The notes under the pieces: model-generated
The model's database searches: none
Seen by the model: only the letters and a program-made list of their open reading frames with translations
Told to the model about the DNA's origin: nothing
Shown here: positions 24,270 to 38,190 of the stretch, piece after piece
How positions within the stretch are numbered: the stretch's first letter is position 1
How the letters are laid out: every line of letters begins with the position of its first letter
Position numbers and translations under genes: made by a program
Assembly: GCA_013398275.1 (NCBI GenBank)
Contig: VZSE01011452.1
Coordinates: forward strand, 575,420-639,419
Direction: 5' to 3'
DNA from: Promerops cafer
Lineage: Eukaryota > Chordata > Aves > Passeriformes > Nectariniidae
DNA: 64,000 nt

Positions 24270-24567
24270 AAAAAAGAGCTACAGACTTTTCAGTAGGGCC
24301 TGTAGTGACAGAAAGAATCAGATGGCAATGGTTTTAACCTAAAAGAGGGTCAGTTCAGACTAGATATGAGCATTTAAATTTTCACAAGGAGAGTGGTGAA
24401 ACACCGGAACAGATAATTATCCCATCCCTGGAAATATTCAAGGTCAGTTTGGATGGGACTTTGAGCAACCTGGTTTACTTAAAGATGGCCTTCCTCATTG
24501 AATAGAGAGGCTGAACTTTATGACCTTTGAAGATCCCTTCCAACCCAAACATTCTATGATACTATAA
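24270..24567 (+). mobile_element. CR1 LINE 3' end with tail, segment C of a composite (+)
   Basis: Seen: GTAGTGACAGAAAGAATC, ATGGTTTTAACCTAAAAG, then GTGGTGAAACACCGGAACAG, CCATCCCTGGAAATATTC, GACTTTGAGCAACCTGG and finally CCCTTCCAACCCAAAC with the terminal ATTCTATGATACTATAA. This is a complete CR1 3' end. Its start continues the consensus from about where segment A stops, with roughly 40 bp missing. It also starts close to the consensus point where segment B's 3' side ends. The internal ATTTAAATTTTCACAAGG stretch is diverged. Confidence 0.95.
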
Positions 24568-25129
24568 CTTAAGCAAAATCATCCTAAAAATCTACTTTAC
24601 TCACAAAGCTTGGAAGAGCTAGGAAAATGGTTCTGTGCTATTAAGATAACTTTTTAGTAATTGAAATTCTGCCCTGGAATCTCTATTGCTATGTCAGAAG
24701 TTCTAGGCAGCCCTGTAGTACACACATTAACAGTTTGTCAGAGTCTTATTTATTGCCTGTAGTTTTCCAGTCAAATTAATTTAAAACAGTGATTGGAGTC
24801 ACCAACAACTGCTTTTTAATTTCCAACATTTCTTTTAATTCTTTTTGTACTATACTGTTTTATTGGAGTTCTTTCTCGCCATCCCCAATCAATAAACATA
24901 TAAAATTCCTAGTTGATACTACCTATATGAAGCTCATTATAAATAGAGCATGAATGAAACAGTATTTAAACAACTACTTTAACTAATGCCTTTACATGAC
25001 CCAATTTAGCAAATAAAAAATCATGGCTGCCTGATGTTCCCTTCCCTAATTCTCCTAAACACAAAGCAGAGACCCATCTGTAATTTCTTTTTTCATTTAG
25101 TCATTTAGAAGAGGCTACACTTTTTTCCC
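24568..25129. other. Gene-free unique sequence
   Basis: AT-rich with no feature recognised. Confidence 0.5.
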
Positions 25130-25152
25130 TTTTTTTTTTTTTAAAAAAAAAA
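25130..25152. repeat. T13A10 homopolymer palindrome
   Basis: Thirteen T followed directly by ten A, a perfect 10-bp inverted repeat without a loop. Probably a slippage product; it could extrude or bend DNA. Confidence 0.9.
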
Positions 25153-27687
25153 TAACCATATCTTTGTATAATTTAAATGGTAAGTGATGAAATAGTTTTT
25201 CTTTTTCTTGGTAGAAATGTGTATTTACTCCCAAGAAGCCTCTAGCAATAATATTTTTTTCTAACACCAATCCTTTAGTCTAAATAATTTCTCTTTGATC
25301 AAACAGCATCAATCTGTTGCAAAACCTGTTGCTTTTAAGAGGTAGTGAAAACAACAAATTTTCAGGATGGCTTAGGAGTTTACTAAGGAATATATGAAGA
25401 TAGTGCAAATAGCACTGACTTTAATAAAAATATAGGGGAAACTGGGAAGGGAGATAAGCTGCAGGGATGGAAGGGAGTGTATATGTCTTTAGAGACTGAG
25501 GAAGCAGAGCCTTTGGTACCTCTTTTGGTCTCAGAACTATTCTTCCTGTCAGCAAGAGATTTGCTATTAAAAGTATTTCACTCTCCTCAGTACTTATCAT
25601 TTACAAAGCATTAAAGATTTTCTATGACCTTATCAAGTCTCCACTCACTCACATTCACCTCTGCTCTAAAAAGTACCAACAAGAGTTTTCTCTTTAATTC
25701 CCTAATATAATTAAGTGAAGCTTGAAGCAACTCTTCTCTTCTTTGATTAGCTTAAAGTTTTCTGTTTCTGACCTTGGTGCCTGAGAGCCAAGGAATCTGT
25801 AGTTTGCAACTGTGTCACCTAGTCTAATAAAGAACTAAAGAATCCCCAACAAGCCTTGTCCCTGGAGCCAAAACTCTCACCCAATTCATACTGATTTATA
25901 AATGTACATTATTTCTTAAAGTGAAGCCCTTAACACATTCTGATGCTTTGAAAGTAGTAGATTGATGATCTGAAGAAACAGCCCTTCCACAGATAAATTA
26001 GCATGGAAACTCAGAGACATCAAGATACCAGGAACACGTAAACAATACCAGGCAACAAATGGCAGGAAGGTTTCTGTATAATAAACCAGTTTTCTACACA
26101 AGTACATTTGAAAGAGGTAAAAGAGGGAACACCTCCAAAACCAAAGCCTTTTTCTCTGATGTACAATTTTTTCCTCCTCCACCCCTCTTTATTCACTTAT
26201 ACTTAACCATAAGACCTACTGATGTCAGAGCAGATCAGGAATTAGCAGCCTGCATTGCCACTCCTTTTAGCTTACAAGCCTAAAGGAGTCACAAGACAGA
26301 CACAAAGAAAGTGCAAGACAGAAAAGCAACCAAGGGCTGCCTCCTGTTCTCTGATCGTTGGTGTCTTGTGGTCAAGAATATTCATTAGTGGCACAGAGAA
26401 ACCCACTAATGGCATGCAACCCATCCATACCCCCCTGTCAAATATTGGAAAGTCAGCCCATTGATTTGTACAGGTCACTGATCAACTGCTTTAGCAATGC
26501 AACATCACACAAAGAAGGACAAGCAGGAACTCTGACAAATGAGCCCTGTATTCTGCCCAGTTTGTAGAAAAGGAAGTAATAACATTTTTCTATTTCCTAG
26601 CTATCCTATAGCTTCATTTTCCAATGCTTGAGCTCATTGTTAGCAGGTACAAATGCCAACATAATTGATATATATTCTGTTTAATATCAGATTTGTACAT
26701 TTATTTCAACTAGGTGCAAATAAGACAAAAGATGACATTTACTACTTGGAAATCCTTTGTGCATATGAAATACCTTATGAATATTCCTGTAAATTTCTTA
26801 CCTGTCCTATGGCCAATGACTAAAATTCCTGCTCCAGAATATTTACTAAGTCCATCACTGTCCCCATCCCAAGAGTCACAAAATATAAGCCATGAAAATC
26901 CCAGGGAATCATGTGGCAAATTTTGAACAAAGCAGAAACCTCTTTTTTTCTTACTTAGGAAATAAAAGAAAGGAAAACAATTTAATTTGCTGCATGCATG
27001 CTAGATGTCTTTTGATATAAACCCCAGCACCCTAACACTGCTTTTAGAAAGGAAAATGATTGGTGAATTTTAATTAGTTAAGGTAAGGAAATTTCCTAAA
27101 GAGCACATACATATCTGTTTGCTATGTGATGTTCATTGCATCTTCACAGAAATGAACATAGAACTCCACACTTTCACTCCCCCAAAATCTGGTGGAAAGT
27201 AAAAAATATTTTTTTTTTTCAAACAGTCTTTTATGCTTTTAAATTTTCAGTGGAACTATGGACACTTTTTCCTCAGTGCAGATGGCCAGATGCTGGGCTT
27301 CTTTTTAGTTGGACAAGATTTTGTATATGGTGGGAAATATGCTCACACAGTAGAACTAAGTGTGGAACTGGGAAAGAACCAATTTTGCAGACCAAAGTGG
27401 AAAGATGAGATGGATTATTTCCAGTAGTGGTTCATTCTGCCTTTAAAGAGATCCCAGCTGCTTGTGACATCACATCCCCACAAAAATGTCAGGTAAAATT
27501 CTGAAAATGTACAAAGGGACACATATCTTGTGAAACTGTGTGTAGGTCCCAGACAGAACTGGTCAAGTTTTTCACCTAAATTCAATCTACAGTACCTGGG
27601 GAGAGCTAAATTCGCAACAGTATTTACAACAACCAGTAGCAAGAGCCGAGTTTATTTTAAGTTAGTAATTATGAAATCCTGAAGAAG
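25153..27687. other. Gene-free unique sequence
   Basis: AT-rich. On the - strand a good donor (ACAG|GTAAGA, complement near 26800) follows an open stretch reading SKYSGAGILVIGHRT, but no convincing acceptor is seen, so no exon is called. No transposon recognised. Confidence 0.5.
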
Positions 27688-27830
27688 TCCTCTCCATCCC
27701 CAGACATAACCAAAACCTGATGGGATATGGCCCTGAACAACATGCTCTGGCTGACCCTGCTCTCAGCAGGAGGTTGGACCAGGTATAATCTCCAAAGGTG
27801 CCTTCCTGCCCTGGCTGCTCTATGACTGCC
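27688..27830 (+). mobile_element. CR1 LINE 3' fragment (+)
   Basis: Seen: TCTCCATCCCCAGACATAAC, CAAAACCTGATGGGATATGG, CTCTGGCTGACCCTGCTCTC, then GGTTGGACCAGGTATAATC and TCCAAAGGTGCCTTCCTGCC, ending GCTCTATGACTG. The order and wording follow the 3' UTR of avian CR1 subfamilies, which end with 'ggttggac(t/c)agatgatctccagaggt.ccttcc' and a short ATTCTNTGA-type tail. The copy is strongly 5'-truncated and its tail is mutated. Confidence 0.8.
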
Positions 27831-30079
27831 AGTGGAATTCACCCCACCAAGGCACCTTTAGGGTGCAAGGGTTGGAAATCAACATCCCACAGCCATAGAA
27901 GTTTGGGGGCTCCTATTACTTTCATTTTAAAAAATACCTTCCATCTGATAAAAAGTAAATGCTTTTAAAGAAATTGTCAAGAATTATACATTTTGTTTTC
28001 TGAGAGGTAAATGTACCACTCTATTTCCAGTAGTAGCATTTTAACTTTATTTGGAATACTGCTACAACATGTTAACTGATTAGGAATACAAAAACCCAAA
28101 GTTACTTTTATCCTAACAGATATCAAACAAACAAACAAAAAACTCACCTAACCTAATGCATTTTTAAATAAGTCTGAAAACTTTCTGGCTGTACATTCTT
28201 TCTCGTAAAGGTGCAATGATTTACTGCTTTCATGAAACTTTTTAGTGCAACTTCAATCTCAAAAGAATGCTATTTTATATTCACTACTACTTCTGGCAGT
28301 CCTTTAAACTACTCTTTCTCTGACTTACAGAGCTATCCGTCACTGTTTAAAAGCCCTCAATAAACTAAATCGACTGCCCTGAAAGAAACCCATCAATCAT
28401 ATTTACTAGCACTGAGAAAGGCCAACATCACATTAATTGCGTGCAAAATTAACAGGAATTTGCAAGTTATTTTCTCAAGCAGAACCCCTCCTCTGCTTCG
28501 TACGTCTTGAATTATTAAGTATTCTTACCATAAGAAGTAGCTCAGGAAATCACTTAATATTATCAAAACACAGAAAAAAACAGTTGGAGATGAAGAAGTT
28601 TTTCTTTTAAAAGCTTTGGCTGCACCAAATAATAGCTAACATGCTTCTCTGAGGTTTTAGGGCAGGGCTGCTTTTAGTGTTTGTGCACCTTCCAACAACC
28701 CAACAGCTGCTGCGGTCTCAGACATGAGGCTCACAGAAAACCTTGGCCAACTGAGTGTCAGTATTCAAAATGCAAGTAACAGTAGTATAACATATTTAAA
28801 CAAGGATGAGGTGTTCAAATTTGCTGAGAAAACCCCCTACCCCCACCACTGCTATTGCTGTATTTCTAAATTCCAGAAATGTCCTCTTTGGTGATCACAC
28901 GATTCATTTTGTAGAAGTCTTAGCATAATTCCTTATGAACAGCATTAAAATTGTACACACAGCTGTATCCATTTTAGTCTGACATGCCTTTGTTCTTAGT
29001 TTCAACCCTCTACTTTTTCCACATTGTAACTTGAGGGGATATTCTCATATTGATGAGTTCAATGTTTCTTCTACAACTCTTAAGAAGATAATTATCCCCT
29101 GAGTTAGGTCTGACACCTTTCTTCCCCCACCTTTTTCTTTTAAAGGAGTGGTTACATGAAAGCATGCTTTTTGAATTTTATATTGTATGTAAAATAATCA
29201 TACTTCTTTCCCATTTGATCTATATAATCTTTATCTAGCATCAGTCACATAAGCTTAAATAACAACAGGGGCAGATCACATGAAAGCATTCTATAGGGGG
29301 AGATGTGGAGATTAACAGCTATGAGATGGATACATTTTCACCAGCCTTCCAGACAGATCATAATGTCTTTTAAGACAGATTTTTAATCCTGCAAGTAACA
29401 CACTGATGACCTGACACATTCCCAAAGTGTAATATTTTGTACGACATCTACACATGTTGGGGGAGTTTAAATCCAAAAACATACAATATCAAGTGTGAGT
29501 TTTGGGTGGTTTGGACTTTTATTTGTTTTAAAAGCAGCCTGTCATCGCTTCACGGTCTGTTAAGAGAGTCATTTTGCTTTCTAGTTCAAATTCTATTTCT
29601 TCTGGGAGACTTTTCTCAAGAAGAAGATGGGCCAGACTATGGGTCACACCCTCTACCCTGCATGTCTGTGTTGGCATAAAAAGGCTGTAAAACTCAGAGC
29701 CATGGCAGGCAAGACAGCTCAGCTGACCTAAAAGGCTACTGTAAGTGACAGTTCACCTACTCCTTCACTGTCTCCTGATTATCCCTCTTTTACTCCCAGA
29801 TATGTCCTTGTGCCTCTCTCACACTGACTGTGGTACTGATCTGACTTCACAGCAAGCTGATATGGCTCATCACTAGTTCCCTCAACTGCTTATAACTTTT
29901 CTGCTCCCCTCTGAACTGCTTTGGTTTACCAAGGGGTCAACCAAGCATCAGCTTGATCAGCTACACCCTTGTTTTCAAGTTATGTCCTAATTCACCTAAT
30001 TTCAAAAGCTGAGAACCAGAAAACGGAATATACTGGTAAAGTGAGGCTCCCTAGAGAACATTGCTGGGTGCAGTTACAG
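27831..30079. other. Gene-free unique sequence
   Basis: AT-rich. A short (CAAA)n run is at 28124-28142. No gene or transposon recognised. Confidence 0.55.
28124..28142. repeat. (CAAA)n simple repeat
   Basis: About four CAAA units ending in an A run. Confidence 0.8.
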
Positions 30080-30190
30080 GCTCAGAGAATCATTTGGGTT
30101 GAAAGAGAGCTTTAAAAGTCATCTAGCCCCAACCCCCTGCAGTGATCAGGGACATCTTCAGCTAGATCAGGTTGCTCAGCTGGAGTCCAC
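30080..30190 (-). mobile_element. CR1 LINE 3' fragment (-)
   Basis: On the + strand it reads AGAGAATCATTTGGGTTG, GAAAGAGAGCTTTAAAAGTC, CATCTAGCCCCAACCCCCTG, CAGTGATCAGGGACATCTTC and GATCAGGTTGCTCAG. This is the reverse complement of a CR1 3' end, whose tail lies at the left ('...caacctgatctagctgaag...tagatgacttttaaagc...'). It is 5'-truncated at about 30190. The left terminal repeat is reduced to about one unit. Confidence 0.88.
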
Positions 30191-33100
30191 CCTCGTCATG
30201 ACTCTTAGACAGAAGAATGAGTCTTACAGATTGCTCCCCCAAATGGGGGCTGCCAGGTGTGCTGGGGTCCTTCAGACTCAGAGGAAATGGGTCACGGACA
30301 GAAAAGCTGTGTGCCAAGAGAAGGCAACTGTGCTCTGGAGTTCCTTTTAAACTAGCTTCCAGAAAAAGAAAACTAATTTAAACAATCCAAAACTTTGAAA
30401 TTGAGTCAATGCTTAGAAATCAAGTGATGATTAATCTTGCATTCTACCAGCTCAGCCTGTCTGAACCCAACAGTGTGAAGTTCTGCATCCACCTATAGCA
30501 AGAGGCATTGATAATATTACTAAAAGATGCATCCTATTAACGAGTATACCTGGAACAAGGAAAAGAAATATAGTCCTTAATGGTGAAGAGTGAGAAAAGT
30601 AATGTGTTTGGAAAAATTATAACAGTCTTTGAAAGAACAAGCTGAAGACACGGTCTATTCAAGAATCCAGGTAAAATCAAGCATATTCTGGAGGTCTTAG
30701 ATCTAGAAGTTATATTTTTCATAAATCAATAAAAACTGAGCCTCCTGAGAGGCAAGTCTGCTACTCTCCCAGGTAATTTGATGATTTTCCCTGTACAAAG
30801 TTACACCACTTACAAAGATCACTCTGGTACTGGCTCTCTTGGGGGGCAGAGTGGGAACAGCTGAATGCACTGATAGTATCAAAGTATAGATTTTTTGGTC
30901 TAAACAAACTCACTAGCCATCAATACCTTTCAAAAAGTAGTTTCATGGGCAGAAATTCTGCCTGAAAGCTTCTTTCAAACCTGTTTGCCAGGCAGCATCA
31001 GGGCTGAAAACTTCTCTGCTCTCATGCTGTGTGTCCTTGGTCAGGCCAGGACAGTGGTGATGGCACCATGAGAACCACACTTGATAATGGACTCAAGCCC
31101 TCAATAATGTTTTTGAGCACGTCTTTTTTCTTCCTTTGGATAAATTTTCTTAGTAAGTTACTTAATCCTATGGAACATAACGTCTCTAATGTGGCCAAAC
31201 TGAACCAGATTTTTCTGACAGGAAAAAGCTGCTGGCTCAGTCCCTGTCCAAGCCCCTGCCCACAGCCCTTTTGAAAAGAAAAAATGCAACAATTTGGTTT
31301 CATTACTGCATTACCAACTACACGTGCCCTCAACACTAAGAGCTCAGAGAAGTAAACTGAACTTTAATGAAGGATTTAATTAAGTATCCTCTTCAACTTG
31401 TGGCATGTGTATTTTAACTATAGCACTGACTGCATAAGACTGAGAATTTCAGCAGCTCTGGAGTCTCCTTGAAAATACTGACACCTTCAGTAAAATTAAA
31501 TAAATACAGTATACTACAGTGAGACTTTCTCTGCTTTAACCCATATATACCTGCAGTAGAGGAAGCACAGACTCAGAATAACAGACTACTGATTTAAGAT
31601 CACTAAAGGATAAAGAGATGTTAAGAAAACAGGAGGAAGTCCAAAAGCTGAAATCACAAGGAAGATGAATGGATTAAGTACACTTTGTTAAGCTAAAATG
31701 TCACGGCAGGGCTCAAAAATCCTCCTGATTAAATTGGAATTCTCCATTCACAAAATTAAGAAAAAATCCACATTAACCATTAATGCACTAAACATGTGAA
31801 CCCCTTCATGTGTGCAGTCTTGTTGCGGCCACTGGAAGGGGACAGCCCACTCTGCTGGATCAAACTTGTTCCCCCTCAGTATTTATCACTAAGTGCTGCC
31901 ATTCTCTGGCACCCATGCTGAAGGGGAACCTCCCACTACAGACATGGGGATATGGCACATAAACTGCAGCAATCCAGTAATCCCAGAGGAGCCTCTCCTA
32001 CAGCAAACAGGAGAGCTCAGTTTTGGGGAGCACAAATACAGGACTACTTAAATAAATGAGGCAGCTTTTTCTGCTGCCTCTTCTGTGTAGGAATTCAGTG
32101 AAAAATGCTCTATGTTACTTATTGAAATTTTCCTCCTTTAGGATAACCCCCTCAGGCTTGCTTTTGCAATAGCAAGAAATTTGAGCTTGATGAAGGGCAG
32201 AGCTGGCTGCAGTCAAATGGAATCCACATGCTTGTGCAACATGAAAAGGCAGAATAATAGAAAGAAGTTACTACATGTCATGACTGTAGAGTTTCCAGCC
32301 CAACTTCCTCCCCATTTTCCTTACTGTCTGTCTCATTCTCATTCACATCACAACTCTCTAAAAAATAAATAAAACCAGCTGGGCTTCTTTCTGCAGCATT
32401 ATATCCAGGAAAGTATAGCTAAACCCAGTGTTCAAGTTACACAAATTTAGATCAGCTCAGGATGAGGTCCATAAAACTTCTGAAGTAACTCACCAGTATC
32501 ATAAAAGCTCAAAACCACTGGCCATGCCAAAAGGTCTTAAAACACTGGGAAGCAGCTGAAGCTGGCAAAATTATAAGCAATTGAAAACAGACGTGGTAAC
32601 AGAAAGTGTTAAGAAACTTTAGCTATAGACATTGCTGCCAACTCCAGCTATAAATCAGACAAGAAAAATGGGAGGGAAACCTTCAACAGTCTGTTCAGAG
32701 CTTTTTAGGGTATGTCTGTTTATATACTTTTGTACGGTGCTAGAAAAATATGGTAATTCAAAAGGAAATACTACATCTTGCTTTAGACTCAGAAAATTAG
32801 AGATCTTCAGAATTTACAGTAAAAGACAAAATCACAGAAATAAAGGTTTCCTTTCAATTTTTCAGTGTTCTCTAAGGTTGTGTTAAAGTGCCAAAGTTTG
32901 AAACAAACTACATCTCCCATCCAGGTTTGCTGAAAGTGTCAGCGAGGCATGCTGATCTTGGTCTAGAATATCAACAATTTTCTTAATGAATTTCATTCAA
33001 ATTATCAAGCCTCCTCCTTCAAGAATAGGTTGATATTTTGTACAGAACTAAGGAATAGCTTTTGAGTATCACAGGGTTAAGAGTGAGGTGAATGAGCAAG

Positions 33101-36100
33101 GCCCCTCCTAATTTTGGTCTTTGCGGTTAACCTTCCTCAGATCTGGTCCAGAATTTTCTTCTTTCCATCTTAAAACACCTGACAAATAATACTGCTTGCC
33201 TCTTTCAGTGTTTTATATCCGAGATACATTCACTCATCACAGAAATGCTGTCATTCCTCACCTTGCAGATGAGGAATAAAATTATTTACCCTGCTTCCTC
33301 AGCAACTCAATAGTTAGAGTGAACAGATGGACCAAAATAATCCAAGCAAGGGACCCACAAACGCCCTCCCTTTGCTGAGCTCTGCCACTCCCCCACACCT
33401 GAGTGGCACCACTCCATTCCCAAAGCATCCTGGCCTTCACAGGATTGCCCTCCCTCATATTATTCCTACTGTTGCTGGCAGCCCACCCTACTCGTTGATT
33501 TTTATGGCTTTTGATAACGCCAGTCCTAGATAACCACTGTGAGCAGCACTTCAGCAATGACAAGCTTCGACCCACAGCCACCAGCCTTGAGCTTCTCCAA
33601 CAAGCCAGAGGCAGGCAGAGAAAAGCTGAGATGAGGAGGATGAGAGAGCGGAAAGAAAGTGGAAGAGGAGGGCAGAAGCCTTGCACCAGTCTTAGTACTG
33701 GCGATTTGATGATTACGAATTACATACCAACTCTGTTATATGAAAATAAGAGGTATTTCTAAAATTTAATTTAACCTCAGCCAGGACTTCTACCAATAAG
33801 GCCTTTATTAAAAATATAAAAAGAAAGGGGCTGTAGAAAAACATATGCAGTTATGTTTTTATGAACTGCTTTACTCATTTTCATTAATGATTTAATAATA
33901 TTTATTCTCCCCCAGATGGCTTGATAATAAAATGCATTATTAGTTTTAAATAACTCCAGATTATCCTAAAGGTTGTTTCTGTAAAAGCTAAAGTAAATCT
34001 GTCACTGTCCTTGACAGAAGATTTAAGTCAACTAAGCCTTTAATTAATATTTCAAATTCTTATCTTATTTCTCCTAAATGATACCTTTGTGTTTGATTGG
34101 ATGGCTAAACACAAAGTAAAGCTCTGCAGTGTACCTATTTATGTCAGCCAGCTTCTCCCACACACCTGCTACTTGGAAAGATTCTTGCATTAAGAATCCA
34201 GTATTTCTTACTCAAAACTACTGGAAATACAAAACACTTGAGCAACTCTTGTTTAGTGTAGTATGCAGCCAGGACAATAAATAAATGATGGTTCAATGCT
34301 CCTTGGACATGTTTGAGTTTCTACTGGATGTGTTTCAGAGAATTCAGGAATACATTGATATGCAGACACTAATTTTGGGTTTGCTCAACTAACACGTACA
34401 AAAATTCTCTTACATGAAAAGTACTGTTATAAGGGACAGTTTTGTTTGATTTAATCAGAAACATAGGATTTTTCTATAGACCTGAAAAACCTAAAATTAG
34501 TCCCATTCACTTTGAAATAAATCAGATAAACTGTAGATGGCACAGTGTAGAACCCTTTAATCCAGAAGACTAGTCAAAAAAATTAGTATCTATATAATAA
34601 CACACGGGATTATCTAGAACAGGTATATTTAGTAATGAAGTGTGAGATTAAATTACATTAAGAACAGCAGAAATATTGCAAGAAGTGCACACTAATTTTA
34701 CATCCAAACACTGTTTGAGAGTCAGTGTGGAACAGAACTTTCCATGCTTTGATTGACTGTAAAAGATGTTCAAGTCAGGTATTCAGGAGTGAGAATACGT
34801 AGAGTAAAAGAGCTCTGATTGTGGGTTTTTGTTTTGTTTTTCTGCCAGTGATACAAATTAAGCAGTTAAATGAGAAAAATAACAGTGCAATAAAAAACTG
34901 TATTGTTTTCTTTTAATTTGAGCTTGGCAATGCTTTTAACAAGCAGGGAAGGAGAACCACTGGACCAGTGTGTCTTTAAACAATCAAGGTCATCATGCTC
35001 AGTGTTTGCCAGGACTGAAAGGAATTCAGACACTGAATAACACTACTTTCCTTCCTAAATTACACTCCCCAGCCACAGTGGTGGGAAAACACAAGGCACA
35101 GTATTACTAAACAAGAATTAATAGATCATAACTTATGAATTTACCACCTATTACTGATTAGAGGGGCAGCTGGCTCTGACCCAGTAGTGACATACATGTA
35201 TTTTGGATATCCATGCCTACCTCCTGTATCTCCTGATATATCCCAACTCCAGCTCTGTGTGACAGCCACTCTCTTGTTGTGCATGAATCCAGGCTCACAC
35301 TTAGGAAAGGTAATGCAAAGGAGGAGTAGAAAAAAAGGGTCTAAAAATGATGCTTTTTATATATATTAGTATGTTTTGCTATTCTTTCTTAGACTAACCA
35401 GCTGCTTATACTTCTCTAGCATTCTCAAACATGCTTTTGACTTGGTTAAATATCCTCCTTCTGTGCTAGAATGATTAGACTAATAGAATCCCATCATAGT
35501 TATTATTTACAGAGCACATGGGAACGGCTTAGCAAAAGTTCAGGTTGAACAAAGCTCAAAAGATGACTATTTTTGGCACTTGTCTTGTTTGCAGAAGAAA
35601 CAATATCTAAGGAAGTTAAGTTAATGAAAGGAGTCTGTTTAATCAGCATAAAATAAACAGCTAAAAGCAGGTTGCACAGGGAGAAGCAATAAAAGAACAA
35701 GTGACTCGCTATGGTATTGTTTTCTTTTCAAGCTCTGCTCACAACAGAAGGTTTTCAACAACTGTACTTAAATGCCTCAGTTTCAACACTGAATTCCATA
35801 AGGAAGGAAAGAAAAGCTTTCAGTCCTTTTTATTCTGGTGCTCTCAAGCCACCCTGGATCTTCCATAAGCCTCGTGACATGCTCGTCTAGTGAAAGGTAA
35901 AAGCACAAAATCGATAAAAAAGAACACAAATTGTACACCAGGTGCAAGTAAAAACACTAATGGAGCATAAAGACTGAATTTTAACTGAAAATCTTTGTTC
36001 TCTGAAGAAATAAGCTCCTCTTAACACTACATATGTAGATTGAAGAGTACACATTGAGAATGTGCTGTTCTGCTGGAAATCTTTATATGATCGAATCCTT

Positions 36101-38190
36101 TTATCTCTGTGAGTTACAAAAGGAAACCCTAGATTTTCTTCCAATAGTAACAGTTAGGATGCTATTTTGATCTTAAGCTGCTACTAGAACCAGACACAAA
36201 TAATGCATATAACTGTCTTTGGAATAATAAATACAAAACCCCAAACCAAAACAACAAGCAACAGCTAAGCCAAACTCCTTTTCCCTTTCAGCAGGCTTTC
36301 CTTTTAAAAGAATGAAAAGTAATCTGGAATTTTATTAAATCACCAGAATCAGAGACCTGTAAAATTCCAGTTTTAAACAAAACAGTCTTGTACAAGTTGC
36401 CTTATTAAGATAAAAAGGCTTCAAATGCAACTTTTCCTAGGAAATTAGACTGAATTATATTTCCATCATTAAAAGAAATGTGCACCATACAAAAACCACT
36501 TCCTTCATCTGCTGAGCTCTCTCTGGAGGCATCAAGTGCAGCAGTCGGTAGAATCAGCTGAAGTTTCCAACTGAGCTATGTGGTACATGCATTGTTCTCT
36601 TACTGCTACAACCATGTAACAATCTCAATAGCCTCTGGTTCTGTGATCTGGAACAACAGTTTCATACTACAAATATGTGTCTAGAGTGTGTGTCATCATA
36701 CAAGAAGATGTACTTCTGCAGAATATTTTGTTTTTCAGCTGTAGTTTTTTAGTACAGAGAAACTGGTTTCACTGCCCATTTGTCAGCTAGGCAAGTAGAA
36801 AATGTGGGTAAAAGATTTTCCTTAAAAACTGTGTAGCGAGGTTTTGAGTAAGAACTAGGGCTAAGGATGAAGGCCACGCTGACCTTTAAGAGAGATGAAT
36901 AAAAGGAGTCACATGTCACACACCACCACGATGAAAAACAGAACAGGTAAAACCTCTGAGCTTTTCAGCTCTTTGTATCTCACACAAGGGACAAGAGAAC
37001 CAAGTGGGAAGCCAAGACCAGTTGAAGGAGAACTCACCACGCAAAGAGACCAAGAAAATCACTTCCCAAACTGATAATTCACTTTGGAGACTTGGAAATG
37101 AAGTTTTCTCCTTTTCCTATTAGTTTGTTAAGACAATCACAACCATTGCTTGTGGTCTGTGATGCTGCAGATGATTCTTTTCCTGAGGCCCACCTTGAAA
37201 TGGTTTATGCTTTTATTATTCTGGCAAAGGTTGTTATGCCAGATATAGCTGCAGCATGAAAACTTACAGGTTCATAATAACCTTGAAGAGTGTCAGTGTG
37301 ATTCTATACCCCGGAGTCTGAGGTTTCTGAGTGTTGTTTTCAGTTTCTTTTCCTTAATAAAAGAACAAGAAAAACAAGAAATTTTCCCCTCAAATTCCCT
37401 ACAATTTTTCCCTCTAATCACTCATAGCATTTAAATGAATCACTGATTACCAATGACATTGCATGCTCTAAAAAAGAACCAGAATAGGACAAAGGAAACT
37501 TCTGTCAGCTTAGTTTTCTCAAAAATTTAAAGCTGAATACTGAATATGTCTAGAAATATTTATTCCTTTTATTTCTAAAAAAAATGTTTTGCAAACAGGA
37601 ATGAAGTTAAATGAAAAATATTCTATTCATAAGGAGTTTAGGATATATTCTATAATTAACCTGAAGAGCCTGGGAGGTGGAAAAATGGTAAATATCCAAC
37701 ATCCACCAGCACAGTACAGAAGAAATAAGAATATTGTGATGTTAAAAGAACGGCTGCTTCAAAGCACACACGTTCTCAAGTGAAGCAAGGGAGGGCAACA
37801 TGTGGTGACTTTTTCCTAGTAACTAAACACAGGAGAAGTAAAACTGACTGTAATTGTAGTGATCTGTACTGACTGAACAGCTGCACACTCAGAGGGCCTG
37901 GACTGGGGCTTGTACAGGAACTCAGTAGTTCACGGAGCAGCTGCTGTGATTGCAACATCTGAATTTAAAGTAGAGCTTGAAATAAAACTGTGTCACAGAT
38001 AAACCCTGTTCTGTGTTCTTGGGTCCAAAATAACCACAATACCTGTTATACCATAGGCATTCGTGCTGTGGTAGATAATGGATGCAGTTCCACCTTGTCT
38101 TTGGTGTTTTCCCATTAGAAGATGGGTCTCTGATTTCCATGTGGGATTTAGAGGTGTTTTTATGGGCTGAGCTACTACTAAGTTGTTCCC
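30191..38190. other. Gene-free unique sequence
   Basis: No recognised gene. The GC-richer patch 33330-33700 carries overlapping frames on both strands (134 codons on the -, 83 on the +) without a known domain. At 33245-33285 a short match to the reverse complement of the MIR 'cagatgaggaa' core is too short to call. Nothing else stands out. Confidence 0.5.

Noticed and set aside
23608..24342. 244-codon open frame, the longest in the window
   Set aside because: It runs through sense CR1, then antisense CR1, then sense CR1. The frame is an accident of the rearrangement and not a protein.
33245..33285. CAGATGAGGAATAAA, like reversed MIR core
   Set aside because: Too short to separate from chance.
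33282..33762. Overlapping frames of 134 (-) and 83 (+) codons in a GC-richer patch
   Set aside because: GC enrichment alone lengthens frames. There are no convincing splice sites and no recognised protein.
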